A stretch of DNA of 64,000 bases from Lineus longissimus (Eukaryota; Nemertea; Pilidiophora; Heteronemertea; Lineidae). Within the stretch, counting starts at the first letter, position 1, and each line of letters starts with the position of its first letter. Position numbers and translations under genes: made by a program. Under the pieces are notes generated by a model. It was not told the DNA's origin and did not search any database. It saw nothing but the letters and a program-made list of their open reading frames with translations. The stretch is from contig NC_088323.1 in assembly GCF_910592395.1 (NCBI RefSeq), positions 1,674,001-1,738,000 on the forward strand, given 5' to 3'. Below are positions 24,657 through 39,600 of the stretch, piece after piece.

Positions 24657-27600
24657 ATGTAAGTATTTTGTGTGGTTTTGTGGTAATCTTTGTTCAAACT
24701 TTCAAATATGCATTTCAGATTTCTATATATCTCTAGCCTTGGCTATCATGCATGATGCTAGCCTATGTACATTTTGTAGGGTACGTGCTATGATGATGGT
24801 AAGGCCACATAAAAAATTTGCTTGATTCTCATCAGAACATGGGTGAACATTTTTACTACCAGGGCAATTTGTAATTTTATAATTTAAAATTTTTTTGGTA
24901 TAGTACTAGTAGAGTCACGCAGCGAAATCCGATCCATTTCATAATTAATACGCGTAATTTATATTTGTTGTGGCTCAATATTATGCTACCAAATGTTCTT
25001 GGCCAATAGCGTAACTCGATTCACATCATGTGATTTCAAGTCATCACATCGTATCGGATCCAAAAAGCAATAACGGATCCAAAAAATGTCGTAACGGATC
25101 CTAAAACTAGGTTTTAATCCAATCAAAATGAAGTTTACAAATGATCTTGGATGGTCGTCGATTGATTTCTTTGCCAAGACATTTGGTTGCATAATATAGC
25201 AAATAGTGGATGTTTCAGTATATTGAATGATGGACCATACTATTACTACACTCCGCCATGCATCTGACAGCGAGATTACGAGTGCTACACTGCTGATATG
25301 ATATGCCATTTGATGAAAATCACACAATAAGAATATGCTTTTTCGACCACCTACATTTAGGCCTAATTATACGGCTGAACTTAATAAACCAAATTTTCAC
25401 ATTCTCGGTGCGTTTTCCTAGACATAGCTTGTAATATTTTGTTTCAGGGATTTTGATGAATGCCGGGGTGAAGTGAGTGATGTGGAAGTGGACAGTGATG
25501 GGGATGAGACTGAGGTTGATGAGCTTGGGGCGTGGTTAGGACAACTTGACAGCCTCACTGCGGTAGGTCTTCTTTATTATGCACTCCATCTTATCCGAGG
25601 GTGCCAGTCATGGATGTAACTGGGTGGAGCCATGCCATAAAGTCTGAGAAAGAGAGAAGAGAACTAAGGGCTGAAAAGTGAATGTCATGTATCAAAAAGG
25701 CTGTGGAGACAATGTTTAGCCACTTTCAGTGCAAGTTCTAACTATTTCACATACATGACATAGGTTTTTTTCTCGTTGTATTTTAGGCCTGTTGAACAGG
25801 CACCCTTCAATGGCTAAAAAGCGTCTACACAGGAAGCTTGCCTAATCAATTTATGTTTGTCTTTGGATGAGATGGAATGAAGTCGTATTATATCTTCCTT
25901 GTCTTGTTTGTTAGTTTTTTACATGAAATGTTTTCAATATTAAAAACCACCTCAGTAATAAGACCTCTTCTAGGATGCATTTTCACACATTTCAGGAGTA
26001 CATGTTCCGTGTTTTGCTTGGGTTAATACCCATTAGATTAGATACAGAGTGAGGGTCTAGAGAGCCAGCTCTGTTCTTTTAGGGCTGAGTGTACAGTTTG
26101 TAACATAGATTGTAGAGCTAAGCGCCAGAGAGAGCTCAACGCATGGATGTACGAAGTCTATTCTAGGTTCCTTATCAAGGAGAATTACTGATATAACTTT
26201 ACATTTATTCAAGAACAGGTAGATCCAACTCTCACCTGTTAGAAAATTGTATTTATTTGATGCATCTTTCAAGCCTAAGTCAGATGATAGACTTCTGATC
26301 AGATACAACCATAGTGCAGTAGTGTCGGGTGTTGGGAATAGCAACAAAAGTTCCCGGCATCGTCAGTTATTCAGAGTGCCGTTATCTGCATACTTACACG
26401 TGGTATGTCATGCATGCAGATGCTATCAACCCCGGCTGCTTTCATGACCCATGACTGTTCAGTCACGTCCCTGCTGGCAGGATCAAGGCCTATTTTTAGC
26501 CGCATGAGCTCATCACGTCAACGTTTGTTCTTCCTCCCCTCCATTCATCGAAGAGTTCTCTTATGACTCAAACGGTGAGTCGAGCAGGTGGAGTGAAACC
26601 TGAGGTTCCTGTCTCCATGGTAACCTGTAAACAAATGGCTCCTGATGAGATCACCTCCATGAAAGCAAGGATGCTCTTTTTGCATTTTGAGAGCAGTTTA
26701 CAATACGAGAGTCATTGTTTTTTTACAAAAAAATCATTGTTTTTGTGCTGTGTATCGATGATGATGGTACACTGCATACCATGTTGCTTTATTAAATACT
26801 GTACATGTACATGTAGTGAAGACATGAAGGATGAATGATGGTCGTTAACTTTGATATTGCATGACTGAGCCATGCCCTGTCCGTATTGGAGATGAAAATC
26901 ATGACATGATTGACACGTTATGCAAGTGAAATCATGATTTTGACCTTGAAGTTGAATGCGGATACGGCAAGGTGTGATGGTCATCAGTTGCACATATCTT
27001 GTGACTTTCTCCATCTCGTACATTTTACACTTTGCAAAAATTCAATTTCCTGCGCTAAGTATTCACATCCTCAAAGAGAGTGGCAGTCCGCCCATCCCTC
27101 CTCCTAAACAGCTCAGCCGAGCGCTATGCACATCACAAACAAGCTGCCTGACACTGCTTGTGAGATCTTTATTTGCACATATCTCAAAATCACTCAAATT
27201 TGGTCCTTGAAAATTTAATTATCCACTTGTGTAATGAGATGATTGTCTTGATTTGGCGACATCACATGTTTGATTAATTGATTTTTGTTAAGATTTTCAT
27301 TAGTTTTATCAGTCATAAGTGCGATTTAGAAGTAGGACTTGACCCAGTGAGATGACTAGCATAATGCATGTTGATTTATCACCTTGTACTTGGTATTTCG
27401 GAACTTCAATTTCAGAAATTCACATTGGCTACAATGTAGTTTGGTACATTTCATTATGACGATGATGGATGAACTGGAAAATTTGATTGGACTTGCACTT
27501 CTTGTACACAACATCACAGTGCATTTTTCAGAAAGCAAATAATTATAGTTAATCAGCGTGTCCTCTGCCGTGAGTTTTGTTGCATAAACCACTGGTGTCT

Positions 27601-30600
27601 GGTGTCTGGATGTAGATGAACTTCATCTCTTCCTCTTTGTGGTGTTAAACAAAAGTCAATGCATGATATCAAAAATATGTAAGCGAGCCGATGATATGCA
27701 TACATGTCCAATCCTATTCCTAGTGTGAGATTGTATTACATTGTTAGAACTAGCCCACCTGGTCTCCAGGTGTTATATTTCCCCCACTCATACACCACAG
27801 GCAATATTCCATTGTGTACACACTTTATGATAAACCAAGGGTGTTACCCAAACTGAGGTGACTCACAGAAGCTAGGGTCCACCCCGAAGATGCATCATCA
27901 GTATTTCCATGAGTTGTGGAGGAGACACCTTGAACACAGGACCTCGTACTCGTCCTCCATCCACTGTGTAGGCCTGTGCTGTTTAAGCCTCCTCACTCGA
28001 CTCTGATTGATTTTTGAGACAATTAGTCATTGTGATTGGGATAGGCCTGTGTTATGGATTGATGACATTGGTGCATTGGTGTGGGGAAGTGTGCAGGTCC
28101 TGGAGTGCTAACCTAAGATTTTTCGTTTTCAAATGCAAAACGCAGGACCTCCCTCAGGGACTCTATTGATTATTTCGGATTACAATCGCATCCTTCAGAA
28201 ACAATAATAACAATGGATTTATGAGCGGTGTGCATAGTCTTGGCACTTTGGGGTCAAGTTCATTGGTGGGGCATCTCCCTCATCATCTTTCCATTTGAAT
28301 TTTGTTGTGATTAAGTTTCGGCATGTTCGGATGACCTGAATCAAGGCAATCTGTTTTCTCAATTTTGGAATATTAGCAGTCAAAAACCAACCACACTCTT
28401 TGGATTACTTTCAATTCTGATAATCTGACAATTGGAACTTCAATCAAATCATCTTGGATGGATCTTGCTCGACCCTTTTGGATGAAGGATTGTGTCTTTA
28501 GCTGGATGGTCACCTCTTCGTAACTTGTCATTTTCGACTTTCGATTTCGGCAATTAAGTTGCATTCAAGTTCTTCGAAGAGAATGAATCCATAACTCCAC
28601 AATTAAGGCCGTCTTAGCATTTCTGTAGTAAGTATCAGAAACTGGTAAATGTCGATTCCATTTTGAAATGAGAATTCAGCATTCACATATTCAAAATGCC
28701 AGCGAAGTACAGTCATTTATCAAACATTGCCTTGCCACGAGGGACGACATTCCTAACATGCAAAATAAATTTGTTAGCCTCTGAATAAAATCTACCGCAT
28801 TAATTTTTTTAGCGCTAACAGATAAAGTGATCAAGTTATCATTATAAATTTAAACACCCTACATGAGTGATATGGTGTCAATCCGTTTAATTCCGAGTGA
28901 GTCATCCATGATCCTTGCCCATGCGTGGTGGTTGGTGAATGCATTCTGCCGCATGTGTAATCCAGCAGCATGATTCAACAGGTTGAACACTAGTCTGTCA
29001 TGTCTGTACGTTTTGGGTGTCTGGTTTTACGAAGCCCCTTAGCCCCAGTCAGTGCAAGAGCTATATTGAAGGGAACTTTGTTTATGGGACACCCTGATGA
29101 AATGAGTCATCTCCCCTTACATCATACCATGTACTACACAGTCACAGTGTGTTGACTGTAAAGTAGTGCATGATTTTTTGGGACACCCTATATTCATGAG
29201 TCAGCCCTCAATTCAAGTTCAATGCCTTTGTGCATTCAGTGGTGCACTCCGGCTGTAATAGAAACGAGGTTTGGGGGAGGTTTGACCCTTGAGTTCATCG
29301 GTGAGACTTTTATTCACGATGCTCTGGCACAGGCACATGAAGATCAAAACACAAGCCCAGCTGCAACAGTCCATGCCAATTTATCAGTGGGGTGCGCCAT
29401 TCCCAAAGACAGTACGGTATACGGATGTTGAATACGGTCAAACAACGCTGGAAGATCGGCCTGGCAACATTCATCAAATATGTCAGTAGGGCTGGTGTTT
29501 TGTTCTTCATGTGCCTGTGACTCGCATTGCTTCATGAGTTGTTCAACATAGCCTTCATACCCAGGCTCAAACACACCATGTATGATGTGGTCCAATGTCC
29601 ATTGTTCTGGCATGGCTAATGGATTATCATGAACTGGATAGAGAATAGTCATCGATTCCACAATAGATTCGAATAGATAAAAATGTGATTATGATTCACC
29701 CGATACGGCCACCCGTCAATATGAGAATACATATCTACAGCAGCTGTGTGTGGTACACAATGCCATTAGCTAGATAATGTATAGCTACGCATACATCATG
29801 TTGGAAGGTCTTGCCCATGCTCCTTTCCTTGCATGGACAAACCATGAAGGTATTGAAGGGGAAGTTTATTGTTCACATCATTGCCTAGCAAAGTCATGCT
29901 CATCCCCCTCCCCTTGAATTGACACTACAAGTGCTTTTAACATTTGATGAACTCGAGGTCGTCATCATCATCTTTCTCACCAATTTTATTGATGTGGCTG
30001 ATTGACTTAGTTTCCTGAAGACGAGAGCTTCAAACCCTCTACCAGTGCAATGTATCCATTCCAACTGTGTATCTCTCATTCGAGATAAAATGACTAAGAT
30101 AAAAACTGCATTGACAATTAATCTAGATTCTAGATGTGATGCGTTCTAAAGCGTTTTAGGGGGAAGATTATCTTCAGATCTTATTGATTTTAAAATGGTA
30201 TTGATGAGGAGAGATCTGAAGTAAGGATGGAACAATTTATTCCTTGGTAGAAAATACATTACCATTTCACAGTTGTTGTGGGGATTGTAGCAGCAAAAAC
30301 AACAATGACTATCTTGTCGATTGAACATGGTGCTTCATACAATGCATGATTTATGATTGTGGAGTTTTGCTTGCAGAGAGCAGCATTAGCGCTTGTCCCG
30401 ATGGGGCCACAAGCAGCGGCAACTCTTACCATGGTTGCTGCACACTCCATGATAATGCAACCAAAAGCAAATCCTCCACACTTAGTCCTGCAAGATGCCA
30501 GTCCAAAGATGCTGTGACACCATAGCATGCTATTGGCAATGAACGTGGCCTTGGACTGAAGGACAAAACATCTCATTAATCAAATGTAGCATTCACTAAT

Positions 30601-33600
30601 TAAGCTCCAAAAGCAATATATCATTACTGTTTGCTAATCTCTTGTGAAGTGTGCACTGGCATTGGGACTTTGAAAATATAACAACTGTCATGACTGTGGC
30701 TCTTTCTTGATCTGTACATTTTTACAGTTCTGGGCTTTGCTGGCCCGGGTCTCACCAAACTTCAACTCTGCTGATAACCGAGAGTGTAGCCTATGGGTTC
30801 CTTGAGGGAACTGTGGTACCCTAAACCTCAAATTATACTCTCTTGGCCTCAAACAAGACCATTTTCCTGCCATCGATATTATTCTGTGACACATGATATC
30901 GCCATGGTGAACGAGAAGCAGGAATATTTGTAGAAGAAATGCCGTCAAGACATGCAGGCCACAATGAAGTAATACAAGATAACAAAGAAAATGCTACGAT
31001 TCAATCAAAATGGCTGATTATGATGGAAGCTTCTCTTCCAAAGATAAAAAATTGTTTTTCCACTAGCTGGATAAACTCAATTCACATCCATCAGTAGTGG
31101 CACACAACGTCGGAGGCTGCTTCTTTCTTGGCGTAAGGCTTCATACATCACATACACAGAGGAAGAGAATCTGTACTGTCAAGGCTTGATATATTTTTGG
31201 GAGGCAATATCTGAGGTACTGAACAGCCAACCAATGACTTTTGCCTGTTACACAAATCAATCCCTCAAGTGCGTGTGGGAAATAATTCATGCCGATTCCA
31301 CTCCAAAATCGGGTGGGCCATGTCGCATGACACTATTGGCTCGTGTATTGATCTGTTTTAACCCTATGGTTTCTCATGAGATTGATTCAAATCTGTGGTG
31401 ATGAGTGCAAGAGACAGAAAACCATAAAAAGAGTCCTCAAACCTTGCTTAAGTGATTCTTGTTGCTTTGACCAACTCCACCCCTCCCCCATCCCACACAC
31501 ATGCATGATATGGTAAAGGACAGATGACTCACTCAAAAAGAAACTATGACAGTCAAACTTTCTAGTAACCTTGCGCTGTTCAATAAAACGAAAGATCTAT
31601 CAAGTCAGACCGTATCTCATATTCTGTTACATGTATATAAAAAAAAGTTTTTCCTGATCAATTCATAACAAGTTTCTGTCATAAGAAACTAGTTATTACT
31701 TCTTGTTTCTTATTCTTGTAGAGGAGTTGTTGGATGAAGGAAGTATGTGTGCATAGGATGTGTGCAACACACAGGGATTTACGGGCTGGACTGAGAATGG
31801 GGCTTCTTCAGGAAATCGAACATGGTGGTATCGCGTGCCATTCCAACTCGTACAGGATCATGTCCAAAGTTCGCCTTAGTGAGATGATTTGAAACCAGTC
31901 TAAAAGCCACAATCCCAGTCCAGCTTATAAATCTTCTGTACGTTGTGACTAAATCTCATCTCAGGTCTGAGTTAGAGTTCAACACCTTGCTGTACATTCC
32001 ATTCAATGAGAATGTCCAATATGTTAAACGCACAGGTGGTCGATAGCTTTCAAACCTTGGTCCGAGATGTGATTTAGATAACATATCAACATGTTTCCAT
32101 CCCGCCACGCGGACCTTATCGTATAATTCCCATATTGTGCTCCTATAGGTGGTGCTCTAATCTTTCTCTGAACGTGGATACGCCGTCGCCAGCATGCTCA
32201 AATGGTGCAACTCGCCGCGGACAATGCGGGCCGACATCAACATGAACCATGTGGTGAGTATTAGGTCATGTGAGATTTGGGCAGTTTGTCTTTACTTTCT
32301 GATTTGCTAGGTGTCCTCTTGGGATTGTAAGGAGGTACTATGTATGTAACTAAGCTCACTGTACAACAGGATGACAGTTGATGTCACATGATACCTTCTG
32401 CAGCAATCTTTCTGGTGTCTTGTCATACTTTATAGGGTATAGCCAAGCCTTATAGTTAGTTATACACTTGTGCTTGGAGCATGGAATGATAACCATAATT
32501 TTTCAAGAGGTAACTGATTCACCCTACTGAGAGGATTGGGAACTAAACTACTGTGTTGATAGATAGCAATCTGGTGAGACAATCTGGAACCAATTAGGTC
32601 CTTATGGATTAGCCTGGCTCCTCCTGGCCTGGTTGTCTGGAGTTAGGCTGTACGTACCTAAAGTACATGTAGATGCATGTAGACTCTATAGAGCACTGGG
32701 ATCAGCCAAGCAGACTGTTGCTGTGCCGGGACCAATCTGGCTTCAACCCAAGGACCCAGATTAACACTAAGCACCTATAATTCTATTCTAAGAAATTATT
32801 CGGATTAAGGATAAACCTGTAGCTTATGGATTTGGGGAGATTGATTATGATTAGTTTTGGCCCCAGCACTAATTCAGCCTCCTCTGAAGGTTCTCAGCGG
32901 TTCCTTGGTTGGTTCAGTCATTTTGCCTGTTCATATCTTGACTTGCCAATGCTCTGAGATTAAGATTGCCATTGGAGATCACTACGTCTGAATGAAAGTA
33001 AAATGTCAACGAGTGTGGTCTTCTTGCAGGCACTCTCCCTTACATCTACAGTTAGGCAGTCACGCCAAATGAATATAATGTTATCCTCGTCTAGTCAAAA
33101 ATATTGGGAAAATATTGTATAACATGTTTTAGTTATGAAGAAAAACAAGTGTGTTATGACTGTTAGTGTTATTGCATCGGTCCCAATGACTGATATTATG
33201 CATGTTAGGTCAGATAGTTGATTGATTCGGCTGGGGGAGGCAGAGGCTGGAAGAATGGGCCTTGTTTTTCAGTCATATTTTAGTGGTCATATTTTGGTGT
33301 CCTCTTGATTCAATGACTGTGTTATACATCGACCTACACAAAAGCACCTGATCAAGTATAAAATAATGAATCATAAAATGGAAATAATAAGACGGCTATT
33401 TTGTACCACTTAGGGAAAAGGAACTTACGAGTTCTCTATTCATTGTTGGAAACTTCACCCAACCACTGCTGGTACATGTCAATAAAGGTTGAGGTCAACT
33501 GGGCCTAGGCACCCGAGGGGTTGTCCGTGTTGTGGGTCGGTAAATATTGTATTTGAAATCTCAGTGTTATGGTTTATGTCTTTTACAATGTCCATTTTGT

Positions 33601-36600
33601 TTGATATAAAGTTTTAGGTGGAAATGACGACAGTGATGACGTCTTGTTCGAGCTCGAGGCTATGCAACGAGATAAGTTCCCTTTGGGAGTCAGTGATTGA
33701 CTCTGTTTTTTATACAGGTTGCTCAAAGCATTTAAAAAACACCTCAGACTCAGCGATCTTTGTCCCAGTGGACTTTTGATATTGTGCTGGTCACTGATGC
33801 CAATTGACCCTTCACCAAAAGCAGTTCCGTCCCATATATGACATGCTTGATCTTTGACTCACCGACTCTAACCACTAGGCCTATCCCATGCATGATTGCA
33901 CTTACTCTAAGCCCATAGGAAATATCTAACAATTACTGGTTCAAATCACATGTTTTGCCCACATTATTTGCGGCAAACCTATTGCATTGTATTGGTCAGT
34001 TGTAAAATAACTGAGAGATTTTCAATCAGATTTCCTCTGGACTATGTGGGTTGGCTTATGTGGGCACATTTGATTAAAGAACAATCAGTCCAATCAAACA
34101 GAGTTATAACCAGCATAGCAAAGCGCTATGTTGTAGGCCTACTGTAGGTCAATCTTACTACAAATGTAAGCTAATGTTCGGGTGAAACCGATGTGGTCAA
34201 AATACGTCATTGCTTCACTAAACCACAAATTTCACTGGAATTTCTTATTTATCCCCTACATCCAACTTATTACTCATGTCCACTAAATGTGCTCGAAAAT
34301 ATTGACTTTGAGTTTGAGCGTTTGTCAATGTGGTCATTGGACAGACATGTTGGAATGGTGGTCCCCTACGTTGATGTTTGTACAGTAGCTAGATGCTGGT
34401 GATAATTGGACGTATACATGTGGACCATTACCAATCAGGACATATCATCATCTAGTCCAGTTATGCCATTCACACATGATATCGGACAAACACATACTTG
34501 GGTAAGGACCATTGAAGCATTGTCACAATCATAAGGGATCTACTCCATTGTATCTGAAGCTGGATTTAGCAAATATCGCGTCCATTCACTCTCGGATGTA
34601 ATTTCACACAGCGGGCTGTGTTCCTGACTCTTGCCATTATCATCAGAAACTTGGAACACCCGTCCTGGACTGAGTAGCCTTAGTTGCCCGATGCCTGACA
34701 CGTTTTCCCTCTCCTTTCGCAAATAATACGATTCAGTATTGATTTTGCGGCCCTGAGATTCAGGAGGAAGGTGCAAGTGGTCTTGAGGTAGTAGCTTGTA
34801 CAGAGGTGATGGGCATGGACATCAGATTTACTCCAAAACTTCTTTATCTCTTTTCTGTCATTCATTGACTTGCTTTCCCGTCCAGCCTCCTTGTCGCCAT
34901 TCTCTATTGACTTTCTGTATTCGTCCTATCAAACTGTGGCGGAATTTCTTTCCAAAAAAGAAAAGATCTGCTTCAGAATTATTTCGTTTTTTTGGAACAT
35001 GGAATATAAGTAGCGTGCGTCTTTGTGTGAGAATTGCCGCGGGGACTTTCTTCTTTTGTCATATCACGTGTTGAGCGGACGTCCTGGACCATGATTCTTT
35101 GATTGGCGAGAACAGGTGGTCCCAGGAGAACACGGCATATGGACGCTAGACAGTTATGATAAATGACGGAAACGTGTTTACACGTGAGCTGGGTCAAGAT
35201 GTACGCCTGTTGTGTCATCGTGCCGTCTATTGTCTGCGTTAAGAGTTTAAGATAACCAAGAGGATAAGGACTTCATTCATGGCGGAATTGCCATTGTTGG
35301 TCCGACAAGGAATGGGACTCATGCAACAACACAATTAGGTGGATACCGGTGGTTTTTTCCTTAATTGTCAAAGAAGAAACAGATAGGGACCTAAACAGGA
35401 CGATTCAGTCCGGCTCAGGCTGTCATTATTTTGGAGTTCACTGTCCGTGATGGTTGAGTTTGAGTCTATGGTATTTTCGAGGTAGCAGAACAGGACTACA
35501 AAGTCATGAGATCAAGGAAGTTAACTGACTGTAAAGATATTTCTCCAATGGAATTAGTTGGCATCCCCGCATTTGACTTTGAGGGGCAGCATTTGAGGTT
35601 ATCACGACTTTAGGTGACGTAGGGTTTTCGGCACTGGATTCAAGATTGTGCTTCTCCTAAGTTTGAGATTGAAGACTTCAGGACCCCCCTCTTTGTTGGT
35701 GATATTTCAGCCAAAGTGACCTTCAAGCTGCTAGCTACTGATCCCAAGAGACTAAGGAAACAGTCCAGCGATTATATTAAAAACTTATCGTGAAATATCA
35801 ACTCAAGTTTAAGTTCAAAAGGAGGCTAGTGGGGATTATTGCCCGGGTGAATTATCGCCATTTGAATAAATCGGATTAGTGAAAAACGAGACTCAAGATC
35901 GAAGTGTATCGTGTCTCTGTGTTAAAGAGCATAGGATTAGCGCTACTATTGTTTTCCAGCCGGGTCTATCTTGACGTTAATTGATGCTTGGATTAAACGG
36001 CCATGTTCAAGTTATTCTTCTGTCACAGTGCGTCCAGGGCTGTCTCGAATCGCGATTCAGTCTGTTACGGGGTAAGTTTTGTGACATTTTGCTTTCTGTC
36101 CCGTGAGGGGTTAGACAGTTATGGGGGTGTTGCATTGTGTCAGTGTCGGAACTGATTCTTCTTCTCAAAGAAAGTTGCCTAGATTTTCTTCTTCACCTCC
36201 CTTTGAACAGTATATATCATTGCTGGGTGTAGAGTTTTTGAGTAGGCTGACACACTCGTAAATCCATAGGGGGTTAGGAGAGAAAGTGTTTGGATTATTT
36301 GTGAGAACTATTCAATGATGGGCAGGAATTTAGATGCTACACTTGAGCACCTAGAAAAATAGTGATATCATCACCAGTTAGGATAATTGTCTGGATGTTG
36401 TTACTAATGGCTAGAAAAATGTTATTCTTTTGTGGCAGCATTATCGCATCATCGAGGGTCCATTAGCTGAGTGTTGGTTTATCGTGGCTGCTCTTAGCTT
36501 GATATGATGCTGTCGTTTTCTGGGTCATCCACTCATAGTCTGACCATTATAGTTTATTGTAGATGGTGGTCAGCAGTCTTGCCACATAGTTGGACAATGT

Positions 36601-39600
36601 TGGACACCAGGCAACGAGTGATTTTCCCAAGATGGAGTGCATCGGTCGCTGTTAACATTTGCTCAGAAATGGGCCCTGGTTCAAAAGAGGAAGTAAAGCT
36701 ATTGAAGAGTTTTGTAGGTCAGGGATCTAAAACTAGGTCAAGTGACATTTCTGATGGAGAAGAAATGCCCTGAATAGGCAACGTGATCTTGTAAAGCCTC
36801 CACATAACAGGCCTATCCCTTTACTTGTCATATGTCACTTATGCCCTGCAAAGTTTTTTACAGTTTGTCCAACGTTTTATTATCCCCTCACCCCATTGAT
36901 GACAACATCCTGCTTAGCTCCCCAGGTTATTGTTCAGTGGCGGAAACCTCCTTCATCTCACACTTTGTCAACTCAACAAAGCTTCTATTGAAAAGAGTTT
37001 GAAATGCACAATAAAAAGTAGAGGTTACATCTGCCTTTGAATGGCATTAGGAAGCGGTGTCGTCAAAGAATAGCTGACCTAATTCAAGACACTTTTTCTG
37101 CCTTTTTTATTCCAAGGCTGTCCTAAGGCACGGCACTTATCATTCTTCTGGCACGGATATTTTTGATATATTTCATATTTTGTGACAGTTGTTGCCGTTT
37201 CCAGGAATGATTTAAGCCAATTTTTTTCTTCATTTCTGGATAGAGTGCAGGCCAAGCATCTGTGCTCAGAGGACATTTCTTTCATAAAATCAGGATGTTG
37301 AAATTTGTAAAGGTTTGTTAGTGGTTGTGTCTGTTTTTTTCGGCGTCTGAAGAGTGGTCTGCGCAAGATTCACGATGTCACTGTCACCCTTATGTCATTG
37401 TATTATGCTTGTTGCGACATGAGAACCGAGACAGTGACAATGTGAAATGTAACTGCCCTCCGGCCTTATCGTTCCCAGGCCTATATGAGTGATAGACTTC
37501 AACACAATCATTTTATCCAGAAGCAACATTAGTGCACCAAACTCATACGTAAAAACCCATTCACCAGGAAAAAGACAATTGGTAATAAATATAATTATAA
37601 TAAATTGATACTAATAACAATTGTACGAAATAAGAGGCGGGCAATATCTGATGGTGTTTATGTTCGAGTTCTCAAGTCCTTGGATATGAGTCTGTAACAG
37701 TCGAGCTCTGCCACATGACTGTTGTTCTGCTGATACTAACAGCTTGCCTCGGCAGTGTTTGCAATCTCGAATTCCGGGACAGAGAGATGTGACAAGCCAA
37801 GTTATTGCTATGGTATCAAATGAGAGCCCTCGCCTTGCCTTGACACAGCTGATATCCCGATCAGAATATCCCGATCTGGCGGTTCGAACTGACTGACTGA
37901 TGAACTTGACTATTGTATGCTTCTGAAACCCTTGTTAAATATTATTCCAAGGCTGACCTGATAAGGCACATAATCAAGTTTGAATTCAAATTTGTTTTGT
38001 GATAATGGATATCGACCCATTTGCCACTTGTAGACAGAACATATGAATTTGTATTGTGAGATTTGCAGTTGCTGCAAACTTCAAAAAGATTTGGCGCCAG
38101 AAACTGGGAGAGACCTTTTTCTGGCAACACAGATGGTGATGATTGGGACAGCTAGACTCCCTCGGCAGCCTTTCTAAATCTCTGACCAGCATCTTATCGC
38201 TGGGTGGTTCCTGTTGGGCTCAGCTCCCTTCCTGCTATTTCTCTGGCCTCATTTCCCCATGTCAGAGGTGACGAATTCTTGCCTAATGAGTGGGCTTCCT
38301 GGCACAGGTAGTACGGAATGTGTAATTATTGTATGCCAGTATCTGCTATTGGTAAAGAAACAGTTGCAAGTACACTGCCATGTGAGGTTTGGGTATTTTA
38401 GAATAGCAAAATTCTAATTTATTCTCACTCTGAAAGTCAGCCCAGGATCTCTGAAAGTCAGCCCAGGATCTCCGAAAGGAGTCAGTTTTCTGTCCTCTTG
38501 TGTCTACTGAGCAGGGAATGGTGTAAAAAGCATATTTTTTCAACTGGTTACTTTGACTTTTAGGCAAAAACCTCCTTAAAGATTGAATCCGTGGAATGGA
38601 ATTCTTGCCTGATCTGAGGTCCCAGTTGGATATTGGTTTCTTTAATTCAATCAGAAAGAATAGGATGGCGACAATTTCCTGAATAGCTGCTGGTTAATTG
38701 ATTCCCTACGGTAGATGTATCGTTTCCTTGGTATGTTCAAGTTGGGAAGTCTTGTATCATCTTGAGTAGAATGTCTCTCCGTCTCATCCATCCAACTCCT
38801 GTGTTTGTTGTGGCTTCATCTGTGGATTGCCATGTCCATTTTGAAAATGCTTTTCGCTGACTTGCTGTGTTTGAATTAGCGTCATTGAGCTACATGGGGC
38901 TCTATCAAACACGGGTTAAACACTGTCATGTTTTAAACATTGTCTATTGTATCCTACATGTATCTCTCTACACTACTACTCCTACTGAGTGCTACACAAA
39001 CCGCACACTCTATCGAAATATGAAAAAAAGCTTTGAGGATACATATATTACAAAAGCAGCCTGCACATTTTTCGTCTGACAAAATATCAGTCTCCAATGG
39101 CCAATACGGCTAATGTTGTTGTTGGCCGTGTAGCCGGCTATCCCGGGATGTGGCAGACTTATAAATTAGGCTATCAGATCGAGGGACATGTTGTAGACTG
39201 CATGTGGATACGGAGAAGATGAATCAAGCTGCTCTCAATAGGAGATATTGGCCTGCTTCACAAGATCTGTGGGGGGCTCGATCGAACATCACTTTTTGAC
39301 TATCCAGCCTTGATAATGTGTGTTTGAACATCTCTGCAATTTTAGTACACCGACATTCTGCTCAAGAATTTTTCCAATGTATCGAATCAAATCAATAAAT
39401 AAAGCCACCAATTATCCTTCGAAATCTAATTTGGCAACCTGCGCCAACGACCTGGTTGTCCCGGGAACAGCGCAGTACGATTGCGCTCCTTCCAATCTGT
39501 AACCAGCAGACAATCAACCTGGCTAATTACTCAAAGTTTGTGTCACTTGTCAGTGGACACATCGATTTTAAGTGCTATCTTATGGTGAAGATGTTCTGTT

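Noticed and set aside
37840-37885. tRNA-like GGTTCGAACTG
   Set aside because: The T-arm-like phrase has no matching acceptor, D or anticodon stems around it.
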